Positions 21,917 to 31,156 of a stretch of DNA of 34,098 nt are shown one piece after another. The notes below the pieces were generated by a model that had not been told where the DNA came from, ran no database searches, and saw only the letters and a list, made by a program, of their open reading frames with translations. Source of the stretch: Candidatus Cloacimonadota bacterium (GTDB taxonomy: Bacteria; Cloacimonadota; Cloacimonadia; Cloacimonadales; Cloacimonadaceae); NCBI GenBank assembly GCA_029561955.1, contig JAKQWO010000054.1:1-34098 (forward strand), written 5' to 3'. The number at the start of each line of letters is the position of its first letter. Within the stretch, counting starts at the first letter, position 1. Position numbers and translations under genes: made by a program.

Positions 21917-23664
21917 TGTACTTCAGAAACCTCATCCGGTGCTCCACTCATCAAATCTGCGGCTTTGAGGGTTTTGGGGAAAGCGATAACATCTCGGATG
22001 GATTCTGCATTGCTTAGGATCATCACCAGCCTGTCTAAGCCGGGTGCGATGCCTCCGTGGGGCGGTGTTCCATAGCGCAGTGCTTCCAAGAAAAAGCCAA
22101 AACGCTCCTTCAGCTCTTCCTCGCTAAAGCCTAAGACCTGAAAGATCTTCTTTTGGATGTCGTAACGGTGGCATCTGATGCTGCCGGAGGAGAGCTCCAT
22201 GCCGTTACAAACCATGTCGTAAAGCTGGCCCTGGATGTCGCCAATCTTGGAGGGATCATCAAGCCATTCGATGTGTTCGTTTTTGGGCAAACTGAACATA
22301 TGGTGAGCGGGTTCCCATTTCTGCAGCTCTTCGTCATACTGGAAGAGCGGGAAATCCGTGATCCAAGCAAAAGCGTAGGTGTCTTTGGGGATGAGGTTTT
22401 GCAGCTCGGCGCAGTGGTTGCGCACGGCAGCTAAGACCTTGCAGCTCATATCGTAGCTATCGGCTGCAAAGACGATGAGATCACCATCTTGGGCATCGAG
22501 CCGCTTGATCAGAACTTTCGCTTCAGGCTCCAAGATAAACTTGGAAATACCGGCTTCAAGGTTGCCTCCCTGATACTTAGCATAGGCCAAGCCTTTACCA
22601 CCTTGATGTTTGGCCAGATCAACCAAAGAATCTATCTGCTTGCGGCTGAAGCTGGCAGCTTCAGGGATGGAAATTGCCTTGATCACACCACCGGAAGTCA
22701 AAGCGGAGGAAAAGACCGTAAACTCACTCTCTGCAAAGATGTCCGAGAGGTCTCTGAGTTCCATTCCAAAGCGCAGATCAGGTTTGTCGCAACCAAAACG
22801 CTCCATGGCTTCCTGGTAGCTGAGCCTCACAAAGGGAGTTTCAAGCTCGACGTACAAAACCTCCTTGAAGATAGCAGCCATCAAGCCTTCCATCAGCTCA
22901 AATATCTCTTCCATGGAGACAAAGCTCATCTCCAGATCAAGCTGGGTAAACTCTGGCTGCCTGTCTGCTCTAAGGTCTTCGTCTCTGAAGCATTTGGCGA
23001 TCTGGTAATAGCGATCCATGCCGCCGATCATCAGCAGTTGCTTGACCATCTGAGGTGATTGGGGCAGGGCATAAAACTTGCCGGGATGCACTCGGCTGGG
23101 CACCAGATAGTCTCTGGCGCCCTCAGGAGTGCTTTTCATCAGAATTGGGGTCTCGATCTCATAAAACTGATGCCGGTTTAAATAGGTGCGGATAACTTGC
23201 ATCACCTTGTGGCGTATGATCAGGATCTCTTGCAGCCTGGCACGCCTCAGATCAAGGTAGCGGTAAGTGAGGCGCAGGTCTTCATCTGGAAGTGCTTGTT
23301 CATTAAGCTGGATGGGCAAGGGCATGGAATCGGAGAGCAGGAATACTTCCTGCGCTTTCAATTCAATTTGTCCGGTCTTCATGTTTATGTTCACGTTGCC
23401 CTCTTCACGTGGACAGACCACCCCTTTGAAGGCTACCACATATTCATTGCGCAGCTTTTCCGCTTTGCTGAAGGCAGCGGCGTTGTCCGGATGAATCACG
23501 ATCTGCAGGATACCGGAGACGTCTCTGAGATCGATGAAGATCAAGCCGCCCAAGTCTCTACGTTTATGAACCCAACCCATCACGGTGACGAGTTTGCCTT
23601 CATCGGCGAGCTCAAGTTCAGCGCACCGGTGGCTGCGAGTGAGATTGCTAAAGTTATCCAACAT
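21883..23664 (-). CDS. aspS: Aspartate--tRNA ligase
   Basis: This is a 593-residue bacterial-type AspRS. The N-terminal OB anticodon-binding domain includes [19 protein letters not shown]. Class II motif 2 is [18 protein letters not shown], and motif 3 is [13 protein letters not shown]. The insertion between motifs 2 and 3 corresponds to the bacterial GAD domain. It charges tRNA-Asp, whose gene lies at 6.7 kb. The gene starts 12 bp after the PotD-like gene and overlaps purN by 34 bp. Whether it is discriminating or also charges tRNA-Asn cannot be told here. Confidence 0.97.
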   Translation of the reverse strand: MLDNFSNLTRSHRCAELELADEGKLVTVMGWVHKRRDLGGLIFIDLRDVSGILQIVIHPDNAAAFSKAEKLRNEYVVAFKGVVCPREEGNVNINMKTGQIELKAQEVFLLSDSMPLPIQLNEQALPDEDLRLTYRYLDLRRARLQEILIIRHKVMQVIRTYLNRHQFYEIETPILMKSTPEGARDYLVPSRVHPGKFYALPQSPQMVKQLLMIGGMDRYYQIAKCFRDEDLRADRQPEFTQLDLEMSFVSMEEIFELMEGLMAAIFKEVLYVELETPFVRLSYQEAMERFGCDKPDLRFGMELRDLSDIFAESEFTVFSSALTSGGVIKAISIPEAASFSRKQIDSLVDLAKHQGGKGLAYAKYQGGNLEAGISKFILEPEAKVLIKRLDAQDGDLIVFAADSYDMSCKVLAAVRNHCAELQNLIPKDTYAFAWITDFPLFQYDEELQKWEPAHHMFSLPKNEHIEWLDDPSKIGDIQGQLYDMVCNGMELSSGSIRCHRYDIQKKIFQVLGFSEEELKERFGFFLEALRYGTPPHGGIAPGLDRLVMILSNAESIRDVIAFPKTLKAADLMSGAPDEVSEVQWKELHLKPIE

Positions 23665-23676
23665 TTGTTTATCCTT

Positions 23677-24720
23677 TTAGTTTAGTTTGATGTGTTCGAA
23701 GAGGTCGTTGATCTTGACGGCATCATTGCCCAGATATCGAAGCATATGGCATTTCTGCATATACTCTTCGGTCAAATAGATGTCTGTATTTTGTGTCACA
23801 CTCTCGTCCATCAGGTCATAAGCTGCTTTGACGGGTGTGGGATACTGAACATACTCTGCGTTGCGCTTGGCAACTTCTGCTCTGAGCAGGAAGTTTACAA
23901 ACTCATAGGCCAAGTCTTTGCTTTGGGAAGACTTGAGGATCACGATGTTGTCCATCCACAGCGTGGTGCCTTCCTTCGGGAAGATAAAACCGAGGTCTGG
24001 ATTTTGTTCCATCTGTTGCAGAGCATCGCCATTGTAGGCTTGAGCCAACCAGGTAGTGCCATCTGCGACCTCATTCTTGTAAGAATCACTGTCAAATTGG
24101 GTGATGTTTACATCCCATTCTTCCAGGTATTTCTTGGCTGCTGCCAGAGCTTCGTCTGTGGAGTTATTGACGTCATAACCGGCCGTCGTCAAGGCCGCTC
24201 CCACCACTTCACGAGCATCGTCCAGCATGGTGACCTTGCGTTTATCCTTGAAGAAAGGATCACCCAAAATCGTCCAGCTCTGTCTCTCAACGATCTCCTG
24301 CGGCAGATGCTTCTTGTTGTACATCAGGCCAGTAGCGCCCCAGAAGTAGGGGATGCTGTATTCGTTGCCAGGATCAAACTCAGCGGCTTTTTCCAAGAGC
24401 TGAGTGTCCAGATTGGCATAGTTTGAGAGCTTGGATTTGTCCAGCTTTTCAGCCAATCCTTTTTCAATCAGGATACTCACATGGTCTCCGGTAGGAAAGA
24501 CGAGGTCAAAGCTTTGACGGCTTCCCCTGATCTTGGTGATCATGTTTTCGTTGGAATCATAGGTACTATACTTGATCTGACAGCCGAATTCCTTTTCAAA
24601 TTCGCTGATCAGTTCAGGGTCGATGTAATCGCTCCAATTGAAGACATATAAGACGGGCTTATTTGAACATGAAAATAACAACATGCTCAAAAGGGCGATG
24701 ATAAGTATACGGATTTTCAT
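23677..24720 (-). CDS. potD: PotD-like polyamine ABC transporter substrate-binding lipoprotein
   Basis: The 347-residue protein has a lipoprotein signal peptide with lipobox LFSC (Cys18). The mature start VLYVFNWSDYIDPELISEFEKEFG is the standard opening of the spermidine/putrescine-binding family. FWGATGLMYNKKHLP and LWMDNIVILKSS follow as family-typical segments. No ATPase or permease genes (potABC) occur in this window, so its partners must be elsewhere or fused. It lies 3 bp after the MFS gene and 12 bp before aspS. Specificity among polyamines is not resolved; I use the gene symbol for the family. Confidence 0.88.
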   Translation of the reverse strand: MKIRILIIALLSMLLFSCSNKPVLYVFNWSDYIDPELISEFEKEFGCQIKYSTYDSNENMITKIRGSRQSFDLVFPTGDHVSILIEKGLAEKLDKSKLSNYANLDTQLLEKAAEFDPGNEYSIPYFWGATGLMYNKKHLPQEIVERQSWTILGDPFFKDKRKVTMLDDAREVVGAALTTAGYDVNNSTDEALAAAKKYLEEWDVNITQFDSDSYKNEVADGTTWLAQAYNGDALQQMEQNPDLGFIFPKEGTTLWMDNIVILKSSQSKDLAYEFVNFLLRAEVAKRNAEYVQYPTPVKAAYDLMDESVTQNTDIYLTEEYMQKCHMLRYLGNDAVKINDLFEHIKLN

Positions 24721-24723
24721 GGG

Positions 24724-25977
24724 TTACTCCTTTTCGATTTGTAGTATTGTATCTAAATCTTGAGCTTGGGCAATCCCTTTGGAGAGGGATACGGTTTGCA
24801 GCAAAATCCATCCCAAGACAAAGAATAGTAGCAGCGAGAGGATGGAATATCTGATGTCTCCCGTTTTATGGGCGATCCAGCCATAGAGGATGGGACCAAA
24901 GATGGATGAGATTCTGCCGGTGAGGGTGTAAAAACCGAAGAATTCCGCCTGTTTATTCAGTGGCGTGAGCTGGGAAAGCATGGTGCGACTATTTGCCTGA
25001 GAGCTGCCAATAGCCAGACCGGCAAGCAAACCCACGAAGTAATACTCTGTCGCACTCCTGCAAAAGAAAGCCCAGATTACCACCGCGATCCAGATCAGGA
25101 TACTGAGAGAAAGCGAGGTCTTGGTGTTGGTAACATCGGTGAGCTTGCCAAACACAGCCGCCCCTGCAATGGAGGTAAACTGCGCCAAGATAAAGTATAT
25201 GATCATATCCTGAGTGGTCATGCCAAAACGGGTAATGCCATAGATGGAAGCGAAGACTATCACCGTAGTGATGCCATCGTTGTAGATAAAGAAGCTGATG
25301 ATGAAGCGCAGAAGATTGGGTAGTTTGCGCAGGTTTCGCATAGACCACCAGACACGCCTAAAGCCAATCTTGAGGTAATTGCTGCGCTGCGAGGGATGCT
25401 TGAGCTCTTTGAGCCAAAAGAATGTGAAGAGAGAAAAGAGAAAGTGATGCAAGGCAATCATGGGAAAGATCAGCCTTACATTGATCTTGAGCAGCACCAA
25501 AGATACCAGCAGCGAGACCAAGCCGCCCACATAGCCAAAAGCCCAGCCGTAGCCTGAGACCTTGCCGATCGTTTCTGGTGTGCTCACCTCCGGTAAAAAG
25601 GCATCATAAAAGACGTTGGCGCTATTGAAGCCAAAGTTTGCGATGATGAAGAAGATCATTCCTTTCTGCACATCCCCCGGCCCCACAAACCACAACAGTG
25701 CGGTGAAGATCACGGTGAGCCAGCAGTTGAGAAAAAGCATGCGCTTCTTGCCTCTGGAATGATCCGCTACGGCACCCATAATAGGTGCACTGAGTGCCAC
25801 CAAAGTCATGGAAATCCCGATCGCTCTACCCCAAAGCATCTCACCATAGCCCTTGTCGCCCTGCACCACATTTCCGATAAAGTAGGCACTATAGACCACA
25901 GAGACAATGATGGTGGTAAAGGCTGAATTGGCAAAGTCATAAAACATCCAGCCCCAAGTGCTTTTGGCCAGCTTCAT
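24724..25977 (-). CDS. MFS transporter, UMF1/Atg22-like family
   Basis: The 417-residue, highly hydrophobic protein fits 12 membrane helices. Its opening, WGWMFYDFANSAFTTIIVSVVY, is characteristic of the UMF1 (Atg22-like) group of the major facilitator superfamily, some of which are linked to amino-acid efflux in yeast vacuoles. GAVADHSRGKKRML matches the MFS loop 2-3 motif. The ATG overlaps the recF stop by 4 bp, and the stop is 3 bp from potD. The substrate is unknown. Confidence 0.88.
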   Translation of the reverse strand: MKLAKSTWGWMFYDFANSAFTTIIVSVVYSAYFIGNVVQGDKGYGEMLWGRAIGISMTLVALSAPIMGAVADHSRGKKRMLFLNCWLTVIFTALLWFVGPGDVQKGMIFFIIANFGFNSANVFYDAFLPEVSTPETIGKVSGYGWAFGYVGGLVSLLVSLVLLKINVRLIFPMIALHHFLFSLFTFFWLKELKHPSQRSNYLKIGFRRVWWSMRNLRKLPNLLRFIISFFIYNDGITTVIVFASIYGITRFGMTTQDMIIYFILAQFTSIAGAAVFGKLTDVTNTKTSLSLSILIWIAVVIWAFFCRSATEYYFVGLLAGLAIGSSQANSRTMLSQLTPLNKQAEFFGFYTLTGRISSIFGPILYGWIAHKTGDIRYSILSLLLFFVLGWILLQTVSLSKGIAQAQDLDTILQIEKE

Positions 25978-27050
25978 GCGCTCCTCCCGAAGCCTTCAAG
26001 CTGCGTAAGCTCAGGCCAAATCTCTGCCACATCTGGCTTTGGACTGGCTACAAAGACCTGCAAGCCATCATCAACCAAGCTCCTCACCATCCGGCTATGC
26101 TCTGCATCCAGCTCTGCAAAAATGTCGTCAAAAAGCAGGATGGGCTTGATGGATGTGTGGTTTTGCAGCAGGGACGCATGCGCCAGCTTCAGGGCAATTG
26201 CCGCCATTCTCTTCTGCCCTTGAGAGGCGTAGTCTTTCATGGATTTACCATCCAAGCTGATCTCATAATCATCCAAATGTGCACCCACCAAGCTGCGTTG
26301 CCAAAGCTGTTCACGTGTTTCCAACTTCTGTAGTATCGAGAACAGCTCCTCGTCACTCAAGCCTTGGAAATCCTTAAACTGCGCTTGATAGGAAAAGTGT
26401 GGATTTGCTTTAACGGAATGGATGATGCTTGGCATCTGCTCAAATTGCTGATTTAAAAGCCCTAAATAACGCAAACGGTAGCTCAGCACCTCTTTATTTG
26501 CCTTGATCAAGCCGGAATCCCAGATGCGCTTTTGTTGCGGGTCATACTTGGTTTTCAAGAGGGCATTTCGCTGTGCGATCACATGCAGAAAACCACGTAA
26601 AACACCGATATAGGCTGGGAAAAGCTGCGATATAGCCAGATCAAAAAACTGACGTCTCTTGCGAGGTGAACCGCAAATCAAGCTGAGGTCTTCCGGTGCT
26701 AGATAGATGATCTTGATGTATTCAAACAGAGTGCTGAGCATCCTGAGCGGAGTTCCATCCAATTTTAGCAGTTTCCCGCTGGCGGTAAAGCTGATCTCCA
26801 GTTCCATAGTGCTCCCACTATCCAAGCTAAAGGTTGCCTTGAGCTTCCATCCAGCGGCATCATAATGGGTAATCTGTTCATCCTTGTGAAACCTTAGCGA
26901 CTTCCCAATACCGCAATAGGCAATGGCTTCCAATAGATTGGTCTTACCACTGCCATTGGGGCCGACAATCAAGTTGCCCAAAGGGTTTAGCTCAAAGCTG
27001 CAGCTTTGGTGGTTTCTATAGTTTAGGAGCCTTAACCTGTCTATGATCAA
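25974..27050 (-). CDS. recF: DNA replication/repair protein RecF
   Basis: RecF is an SMC-like ATPase that helps load RecA at gaps. At 358 residues it is the usual length. The Walker A motif GPNGSGKT is at 30-37. The ABC signature region SQGQKRMAAIALKLA and Walker B ILLFDDIFAELDAEHS are near the C-terminus. It follows dnaN by 4 bp, the classic dnaN-recF order, but dnaA and gyrB are not adjacent. It overlaps the MFS gene by 4 bp. Confidence 0.95.
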   Translation of the reverse strand: MIIDRLRLLNYRNHQSCSFELNPLGNLIVGPNGSGKTNLLEAIAYCGIGKSLRFHKDEQITHYDAAGWKLKATFSLDSGSTMELEISFTASGKLLKLDGTPLRMLSTLFEYIKIIYLAPEDLSLICGSPRKRRQFFDLAISQLFPAYIGVLRGFLHVIAQRNALLKTKYDPQQKRIWDSGLIKANKEVLSYRLRYLGLLNQQFEQMPSIIHSVKANPHFSYQAQFKDFQGLSDEELFSILQKLETREQLWQRSLVGAHLDDYEISLDGKSMKDYASQGQKRMAAIALKLAHASLLQNHTSIKPILLFDDIFAELDAEHSRMVRSLVDDGLQVFVASPKPDVAEIWPELTQLEGFGRSA

Positions 27051-27054
27051 TCAC

Positions 27055-28215
27055 TTAAGCCCTAAGTGGCATCAGCAAGTGGATGATCTGCTGGTTGGGA
27101 GGATCAGTTTCATTGGTCACGAGCATCGGTTCTTTGGCTGTGCCAAGCCTGATCACGACGTTCTCGGTATCCAGAGCTTCCAAGATTGAGATCATATACT
27201 TGAAGTTGAAGGAGATGTTGGTAGGTTCGCCATTATAGACATAGTTTTGCACATATTCTTTGGCATCACCGGTTTCTCTATCGAAGGAACTGACTTCAAA
27301 CTGGGTGTTATCAATCTCAAACTTGACTCTAAACACATCATCCGGAGCCACCAAAGACACTCTGCGCAGGGTCTCAAGTAGCTCTTTGGCCTTCATTTCC
27401 AGGCGATTGGGCAGCTCTACGACAAATGCCTTGCTATAATCTGGATATCTGGAATCAAGGATCTTGGAGATGATCACAAAATTGCCATAGAAGAAGACGA
27501 TCTGGGAGTCGCTAAAGCTGATGCCGAGGTCTTTGACATTGGAATTGTGGATCAATTGTAGGAAGTTGAGCGTCTTGACGGGAATCACTTTCTCTACATA
27601 ATTATCACTTTCGCTGCTCGGTTCTACATTGTGTGTGGGCATTTCCAAATCAGACGACTCAATGGCTTTGATGGTGATTTCAGAAACCTTCCGGCCATCT
27701 GTGGCAGCCATGAGGTGACGGTCTCTGTAAATCTTCCAGCAAACACCGGTTAGGACGGTTCTCTGCACATCCAAAGACACTGCAAATGAGGTCTTGCGCA
27801 CCATTCTCATGAATAGCTCAGCATTGATGGTGTTTATTTGATGGGCTTCCGGCTGGGCAAGTATCGGGTAAAGAGTTGGGTCTGCAGACAGGATTTTAAA
27901 GTCGATCTTGTTGCCTTGGATAATCAAAAGTTCTTCATTCTTCCAAAACTCGATCAGCCCCTCGGGCATGGCAGCGATGATCTCGTTGAAGCGTTTGGCA
28001 TTCACGGCCACGGTTCCACTCTCGATCACGGTGGCTTTGAAAGTGACAATCACGTGAAGCTCAAGATCTGAGGCTTTGATCGTCACATTGTTTGACTCCG
28101 CATCTACATCGATGAGGTAGTTCAGCATGATCGGCGAGGTGTTTTTGGTACCTACAACCGTTGATAAGTGCTGAATGTAAGGCTGTATATCCTTCTTTTC
28201 AATTGACAGTCTCAT
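27055..28215 (-). CDS. dnaN: DNA polymerase III beta subunit (sliding clamp)
   Basis: At 386 residues this is the normal length for the ring-forming clamp, which has three topologically equal domains. Diagnostic segments are INAELFMRMVRKTSFAVS at domain junction 1-2, TGVCWKIYRDRHLMAATDGRKVS, and the C-terminal VTNETDPPNQQIIHLLMPLR, which corresponds to the MPMR-type tail. The ATG has GAGGATACC immediately upstream. It is the first gene of the run ending at the 17.2-kb terminator; a 427-bp gap precedes it. No clear DnaA boxes are in that gap. Confidence 0.95.
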   Translation of the reverse strand: MRLSIEKKDIQPYIQHLSTVVGTKNTSPIMLNYLIDVDAESNNVTIKASDLELHVIVTFKATVIESGTVAVNAKRFNEIIAAMPEGLIEFWKNEELLIIQGNKIDFKILSADPTLYPILAQPEAHQINTINAELFMRMVRKTSFAVSLDVQRTVLTGVCWKIYRDRHLMAATDGRKVSEITIKAIESSDLEMPTHNVEPSSESDNYVEKVIPVKTLNFLQLIHNSNVKDLGISFSDSQIVFFYGNFVIISKILDSRYPDYSKAFVVELPNRLEMKAKELLETLRRVSLVAPDDVFRVKFEIDNTQFEVSSFDRETGDAKEYVQNYVYNGEPTNISFNFKYMISILEALDTENVVIRLGTAKEPMLVTNETDPPNQQIIHLLMPLRA

Positions 28216-28310
28216 GGTATCCTCTATTATTTCTTACTATGTTAGTCAAGGATTTTTACTTTTCCATTTTCGTCAACCAAAAAAACAAAACAGACGGCAG
28301 AAAGACGGTA

Positions 28311-28327
28311 AAAATGCCGTTTTTGAT
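28311..28327. repeat. 17-base motif shared with 17022-17038, copy 2
   Basis: AAAATGCCGTTTTTGAT, identical to the copy in the 17-kb gap. Here CGGCA at about 28295 pairs with TGCCG in the motif and is followed by TTTTT, giving a weak plus-strand terminator-like shape. Confidence 0.5.
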
Positions 28328-28414
28328 GTCCAGATTAGATGCTTGAACCGCATGGATAGCCACTTTCAACTCTTGCGGTGCAGATGCCTTTTCCTTTTGT
28401 TTGTTTTGTGTGTT

Positions 28415-28537
28415 ATTGATTCATTACCCACTTCGCCCTTGCTTACCCGCAGGGAGATGCCGTGGAGATACTCGGGTTTTTCCCGAGAGGCTCCGAGTAA
28501 TCACCGGGCGGCTAAGCAAGGAAGAGGTAGGCAAGGG
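28415..28537. repeat. Dispersed palindromic intergenic repeat, copy B
   Basis: About 123 bp align with 16751-16872. The outer arms are well kept: CCTTGCTTACCCGC (28437-28450) pairs with GCGGCTAAGCAAGG (28508-28521), with one mismatch over 14 bases. The core is a perfect hairpin CTCGGG-TTTTT-CCCGAG (28471-28487). The nested arms suggest a folded, MITE-like or REP-like element with no coding capacity. Confidence 0.8.
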
Positions 28538-28642
28538 ACATGTCTCCGGCAGGATCAAGTTTACCTCCCTCCCTATATCTTCCTTCGTGTATTTAAGAGG
28601 GAGTCAGGGTGGCAGACAGGGGCGCAATAAATGGCTTAAGTA

Positions 28643-29350
28643 TCAGTCACCAAGCACTTTCAAGCTTCCATAATTGATGCTCACCATCCTCCCCACATCC
28701 ATGAGCAGATTGCCTCTTTTATCCAAACGGATGATTTTACCTTGGATGCTTGTTCGGCCTTGTTCTACAATGCCCATTTTGCCCTTGCCGTAGAGGTGTT
28801 CGTTGCAATAGTCCAGATATTCAAAGGGGTTTTTCAGTAGATGTCTGTCGTTGTAAACCTCATGGATAAAAAGCTGCATCAGCTTCTCGTTGGATACCTC
28901 AAAGCCTAAGATTTCTTTTAGGGAGATAGGGTTGGGAACAGCTCTGCTGGCTTCGATTCTATTGTTTGTATTTAATCCCAAGCCGATCACATAGGTGTTA
29001 TCCGCTAGATGATATCTACACAAAAGCCCAGCTAACTTTTTGTCTTGAAAATAGATGTCGTTTGTCCACTTGATGCTGAGCTCTGAGATCACGTAGAGTC
29101 GATTTAGAAGCTTGTGCAAGCAATGTCCCGCAAACAAGGCAAAGGAATCCACCGTCTCTTCGTGATGGAGAGCAAAGGTAAACCACAAGCCACCTCGGGG
29201 CGAGCACCAACGCTGCCCACTGCGCCCTATGCCTGTAGTTTGGGATAGTGAGCGCACGTAGATATCTGTATTTGGCTGGCTGATACCGCGAATCCTCTCG
29301 TATTCAACCATGGTGCTTTGTACTTCATCAAAAAGAAAATGCACTTTCAT
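28643..29350 (-). CDS. birA: Biotin--[acetyl-CoA-carboxylase] ligase (no DNA-binding domain)
   Basis: The 235-residue protein matches the catalytic and C-terminal domains of BirA. TTGIGRSGQRWCSPRGGLWFT corresponds to the biotinyl-AMP loop GRGRxGRxWxSPxGG. KWTNDIYF matches KWPND, and KLAGLLCR the KLxGILxE segment. It lacks the N-terminal HTH of E. coli BirA, so it is a ligase but not a repressor. GRSGQRW differs somewhat from the usual GRGRRGR. The ATG overlaps the end of queA by 1 bp. Confidence 0.92.
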   Translation of the reverse strand: MKVHFLFDEVQSTMVEYERIRGISQPNTDIYVRSLSQTTGIGRSGQRWCSPRGGLWFTFALHHEETVDSFALFAGHCLHKLLNRLYVISELSIKWTNDIYFQDKKLAGLLCRYHLADNTYVIGLGLNTNNRIEASRAVPNPISLKEILGFEVSNEKLMQLFIHEVYNDRHLLKNPFEYLDYCNEHLYGKGKMGIVEQGRTSIQGKIIRLDKRGNLLMDVGRMVSINYGSLKVLGD

Positions 29351-30393
29351 TATTCGATAAACATGGCGTCGCCATAGCTGAAAAAGCGGTAACGCTCTTT
29401 GATCGCCTCTTGATAGGCTTTTTTGATCAGCTCAATGCCACAGAAGGCGCTGATCATCATCAACAGGCTGGATTTTGGCAGATGGAAGTTTGTGATCAGA
29501 GCGTCTACCGCTTGCATCCTGACGCCGGGATAGATGAAGATGTCTGTCCATTTGGAGCCAGATTGCAATTGCCCATCCTGCCAAAAGCTTTCCAGAGTCC
29601 GAGCCGAAGTGCTGCCCACGGCTATCACTCTGTTCCCCTGCTGCTTTGCCAAGTTTACCTTCTGGGCGACTTCTTCACTGATGGTGCAGTATTCTGCGTG
29701 CATTTTGTGATCATCAATCCGCTCCGTCTTCACGGGCAGAAAGGTGCCCATACCAACATGTAGGGTGACTTTGACGATACTTATACCCTGGTTTTCCAGT
29801 TCTTTAAGCAGAGGTTCGGTAAAGTGTAAACCCGCAGTGGGAGCAGCAACGGAGCCTTTTGTTTCTGCGTAGACAGTTTGATAGCTTTGATGATCCTGAC
29901 TCTGGTCTGCGCGCTTGATATATGGCGGGAGAGGAACATGTCCAACTTTGTTTAGCTCATCCCAAAAGTCCTGTTCGCTTTTGAAACTGATCTTTCTCAA
30001 TCCATGCTCATCGGGCTGAGAGACGAATCCCTTCAAACCCTCAGAAAAGTCCAGCCACTGCTCCTGTTTGAGCCTCTTGCCCGGATGAACCATACACATC
30101 CAAGTGTCGCTTTCCACCTCATTTATGAGCAAGACTTCAATGACGGTTCCGTTTTCCTTTTTACCAAAGAGCCTGGCAGGGATAACCTTGCTGTCATTGA
30201 GCACTAACAGGTCGCCAGAACGCAGCAACTGAGGCAACATGTTGAAGCTCAAGTGGTTGATGGAGCAGTTTTGCCTCTTCAGGTGCATCATTCTGGAGGC
30301 GTCCCTTTGGGCTAAGGGATGTTGAGCAATGAGCTCCGGAGGGAGCTCATAGTCATAGGTCGACAGGTCTAAAAGATCAGGCTGTTCAGGCAC
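29350..30393 (-). CDS. queA: S-adenosylmethionine:tRNA ribosyltransferase-isomerase QueA
   Basis: QueA adds the cyclopentanediol precursor (epoxyqueuosine step) to preQ1-modified tRNAs. At 347 residues it is full length. YDYELPPELIAQHPLAQRDASRMM is the family opening, and GSVAAPTAGLHFT and LHVGMGTFLPVK are conserved active-site segments. Its targets include tRNA-Asp(GUC), found at 6.7 kb. It overlaps birA by 1 bp and starts 4 bp after the DUF3108 gene. Confidence 0.96.
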   Translation of the reverse strand: MPEQPDLLDLSTYDYELPPELIAQHPLAQRDASRMMHLKRQNCSINHLSFNMLPQLLRSGDLLVLNDSKVIPARLFGKKENGTVIEVLLINEVESDTWMCMVHPGKRLKQEQWLDFSEGLKGFVSQPDEHGLRKISFKSEQDFWDELNKVGHVPLPPYIKRADQSQDHQSYQTVYAETKGSVAAPTAGLHFTEPLLKELENQGISIVKVTLHVGMGTFLPVKTERIDDHKMHAEYCTISEEVAQKVNLAKQQGNRVIAVGSTSARTLESFWQDGQLQSGSKWTDIFIYPGVRMQAVDALITNFHLPKSSLLMMISAFCGIELIKKAYQEAIKERYRFFSYGDAMFIE

Positions 30394-30397
30394 ACGT

Positions 30398-31156
30398 TTA
30401 TTTGACTTTGTAGGGAACGTTGTAAGCTTGCTTGAGCTCAGCTACAAAAGAACCAAAGCTCACAGCACTCTCCATCTTCACAGGGATTTTATACTCATCG
30501 TCCGTGATCCAGATGGTGATTTTACCAGTTTGTTTAAACACAGCTCCGCTAACGAGTTTGGGCTCGATCACCAAACAATTGATGTCACCAAAGATGGTCT
30601 TTATCTTCTCGCGTCTATGCACGATGATTTCCGTATTCATCGTTCTACCATCAGAAGTGATGTTTACTCTCAACCTCTGCCCCGGTTTGAGGCTTTGACC
30701 GCGGACATAATAAAAAGCGCTCAGCACGTCCTGGCTGTTGGCCAACATCTTCATATCTTCGGATTTATAAACGCCCTTTTTGAAGCTGTATTTCTGATAA
30801 TTGGTGGTATTTGTGCTGTGATCAAAGGTGTGGATGCGGCGCTGTCTATACTTCCCTTCCTGAAGATTTTTGGTGTATTTGATAGGCAGCAAGGTCTCTT
30901 TATCCCACCAAGAATCCACTCTATCCCTCACCTTGAAGAAGGCATCGAAAAAAGGATAGGTTCTCGCCTCAGTGCTCAGATTCCAGGCGCTACGACCGTT
31001 CATGCTGGAAGACTTTGCCTCCAAAATGGCTTCCGCCGCACTTACGATTCCATATTTAACGGAAAATACAAGCTTTTCACCATCTCGAAATGCCACATTT
31101 GCACTAAGTGGTAAAAGGCAGATTAACGCGATTAGGATTAACAGTAGGTGTCTCAC
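30398..31156 (-). CDS. DUF3108 family exported protein
   Basis: This 252-residue protein has an N-terminal signal peptide (MRHLLLILIALICLLPLSA). Its body matches the DUF3108 family: GEKLVFSVKYGIVSAAEAILEA at the start, DVLSAFYYVRGQSLKPGQ in the middle, and IPVKMESAVSFGSFVAEL near the end. Members are periplasmic or outer-membrane-associated beta-rich proteins of unknown function. It overlaps the SDR gene by 4 bp and precedes queA by 4 bp. Confidence 0.88.
   Translation of the reverse strand: MRHLLLILIALICLLPLSANVAFRDGEKLVFSVKYGIVSAAEAILEAKSSSMNGRSAWNLSTEARTYPFFDAFFKVRDRVDSWWDKETLLPIKYTKNLQEGKYRQRRIHTFDHSTNTTNYQKYSFKKGVYKSEDMKMLANSQDVLSAFYYVRGQSLKPGQRLRVNITSDGRTMNTEIIVHRREKIKTIFGDINCLVIEPKLVSGAVFKQTGKITIWITDDEYKIPVKMESAVSFGSFVAELKQAYNVPYKVK

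Larger units (their letters stand above)
28216..28642. other. 427-bp gap upstream of dnaN, no gene seen
   Basis: The gap probably holds the dnaN promoter, but I could not settle on a -35/-10 pair; two TTGAC cores lie 30-60 bases upstream of the ATG without a convincing -10. It contains copy B of the palindromic repeat and the second copy of the 17-base motif. No DnaA-box cluster is visible. Confidence 0.7.

Noticed and set aside
23692-24426. 244-codon plus-strand frame
   Set aside because: Antisense to the PotD-like gene, with no recognisable domain.
28216-28300. TTGAC cores upstream of dnaN as a promoter
   Set aside because: No acceptable -10 at 16-18 bp spacing, so not listed as a promoter.
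28214-28673. Overlapping plus-strand frames of 138 and 90 codons
   Set aside because: They run through repeat copy B; similar peptides in the 16.7-kb gap reflect the DNA repeat, not a gene.
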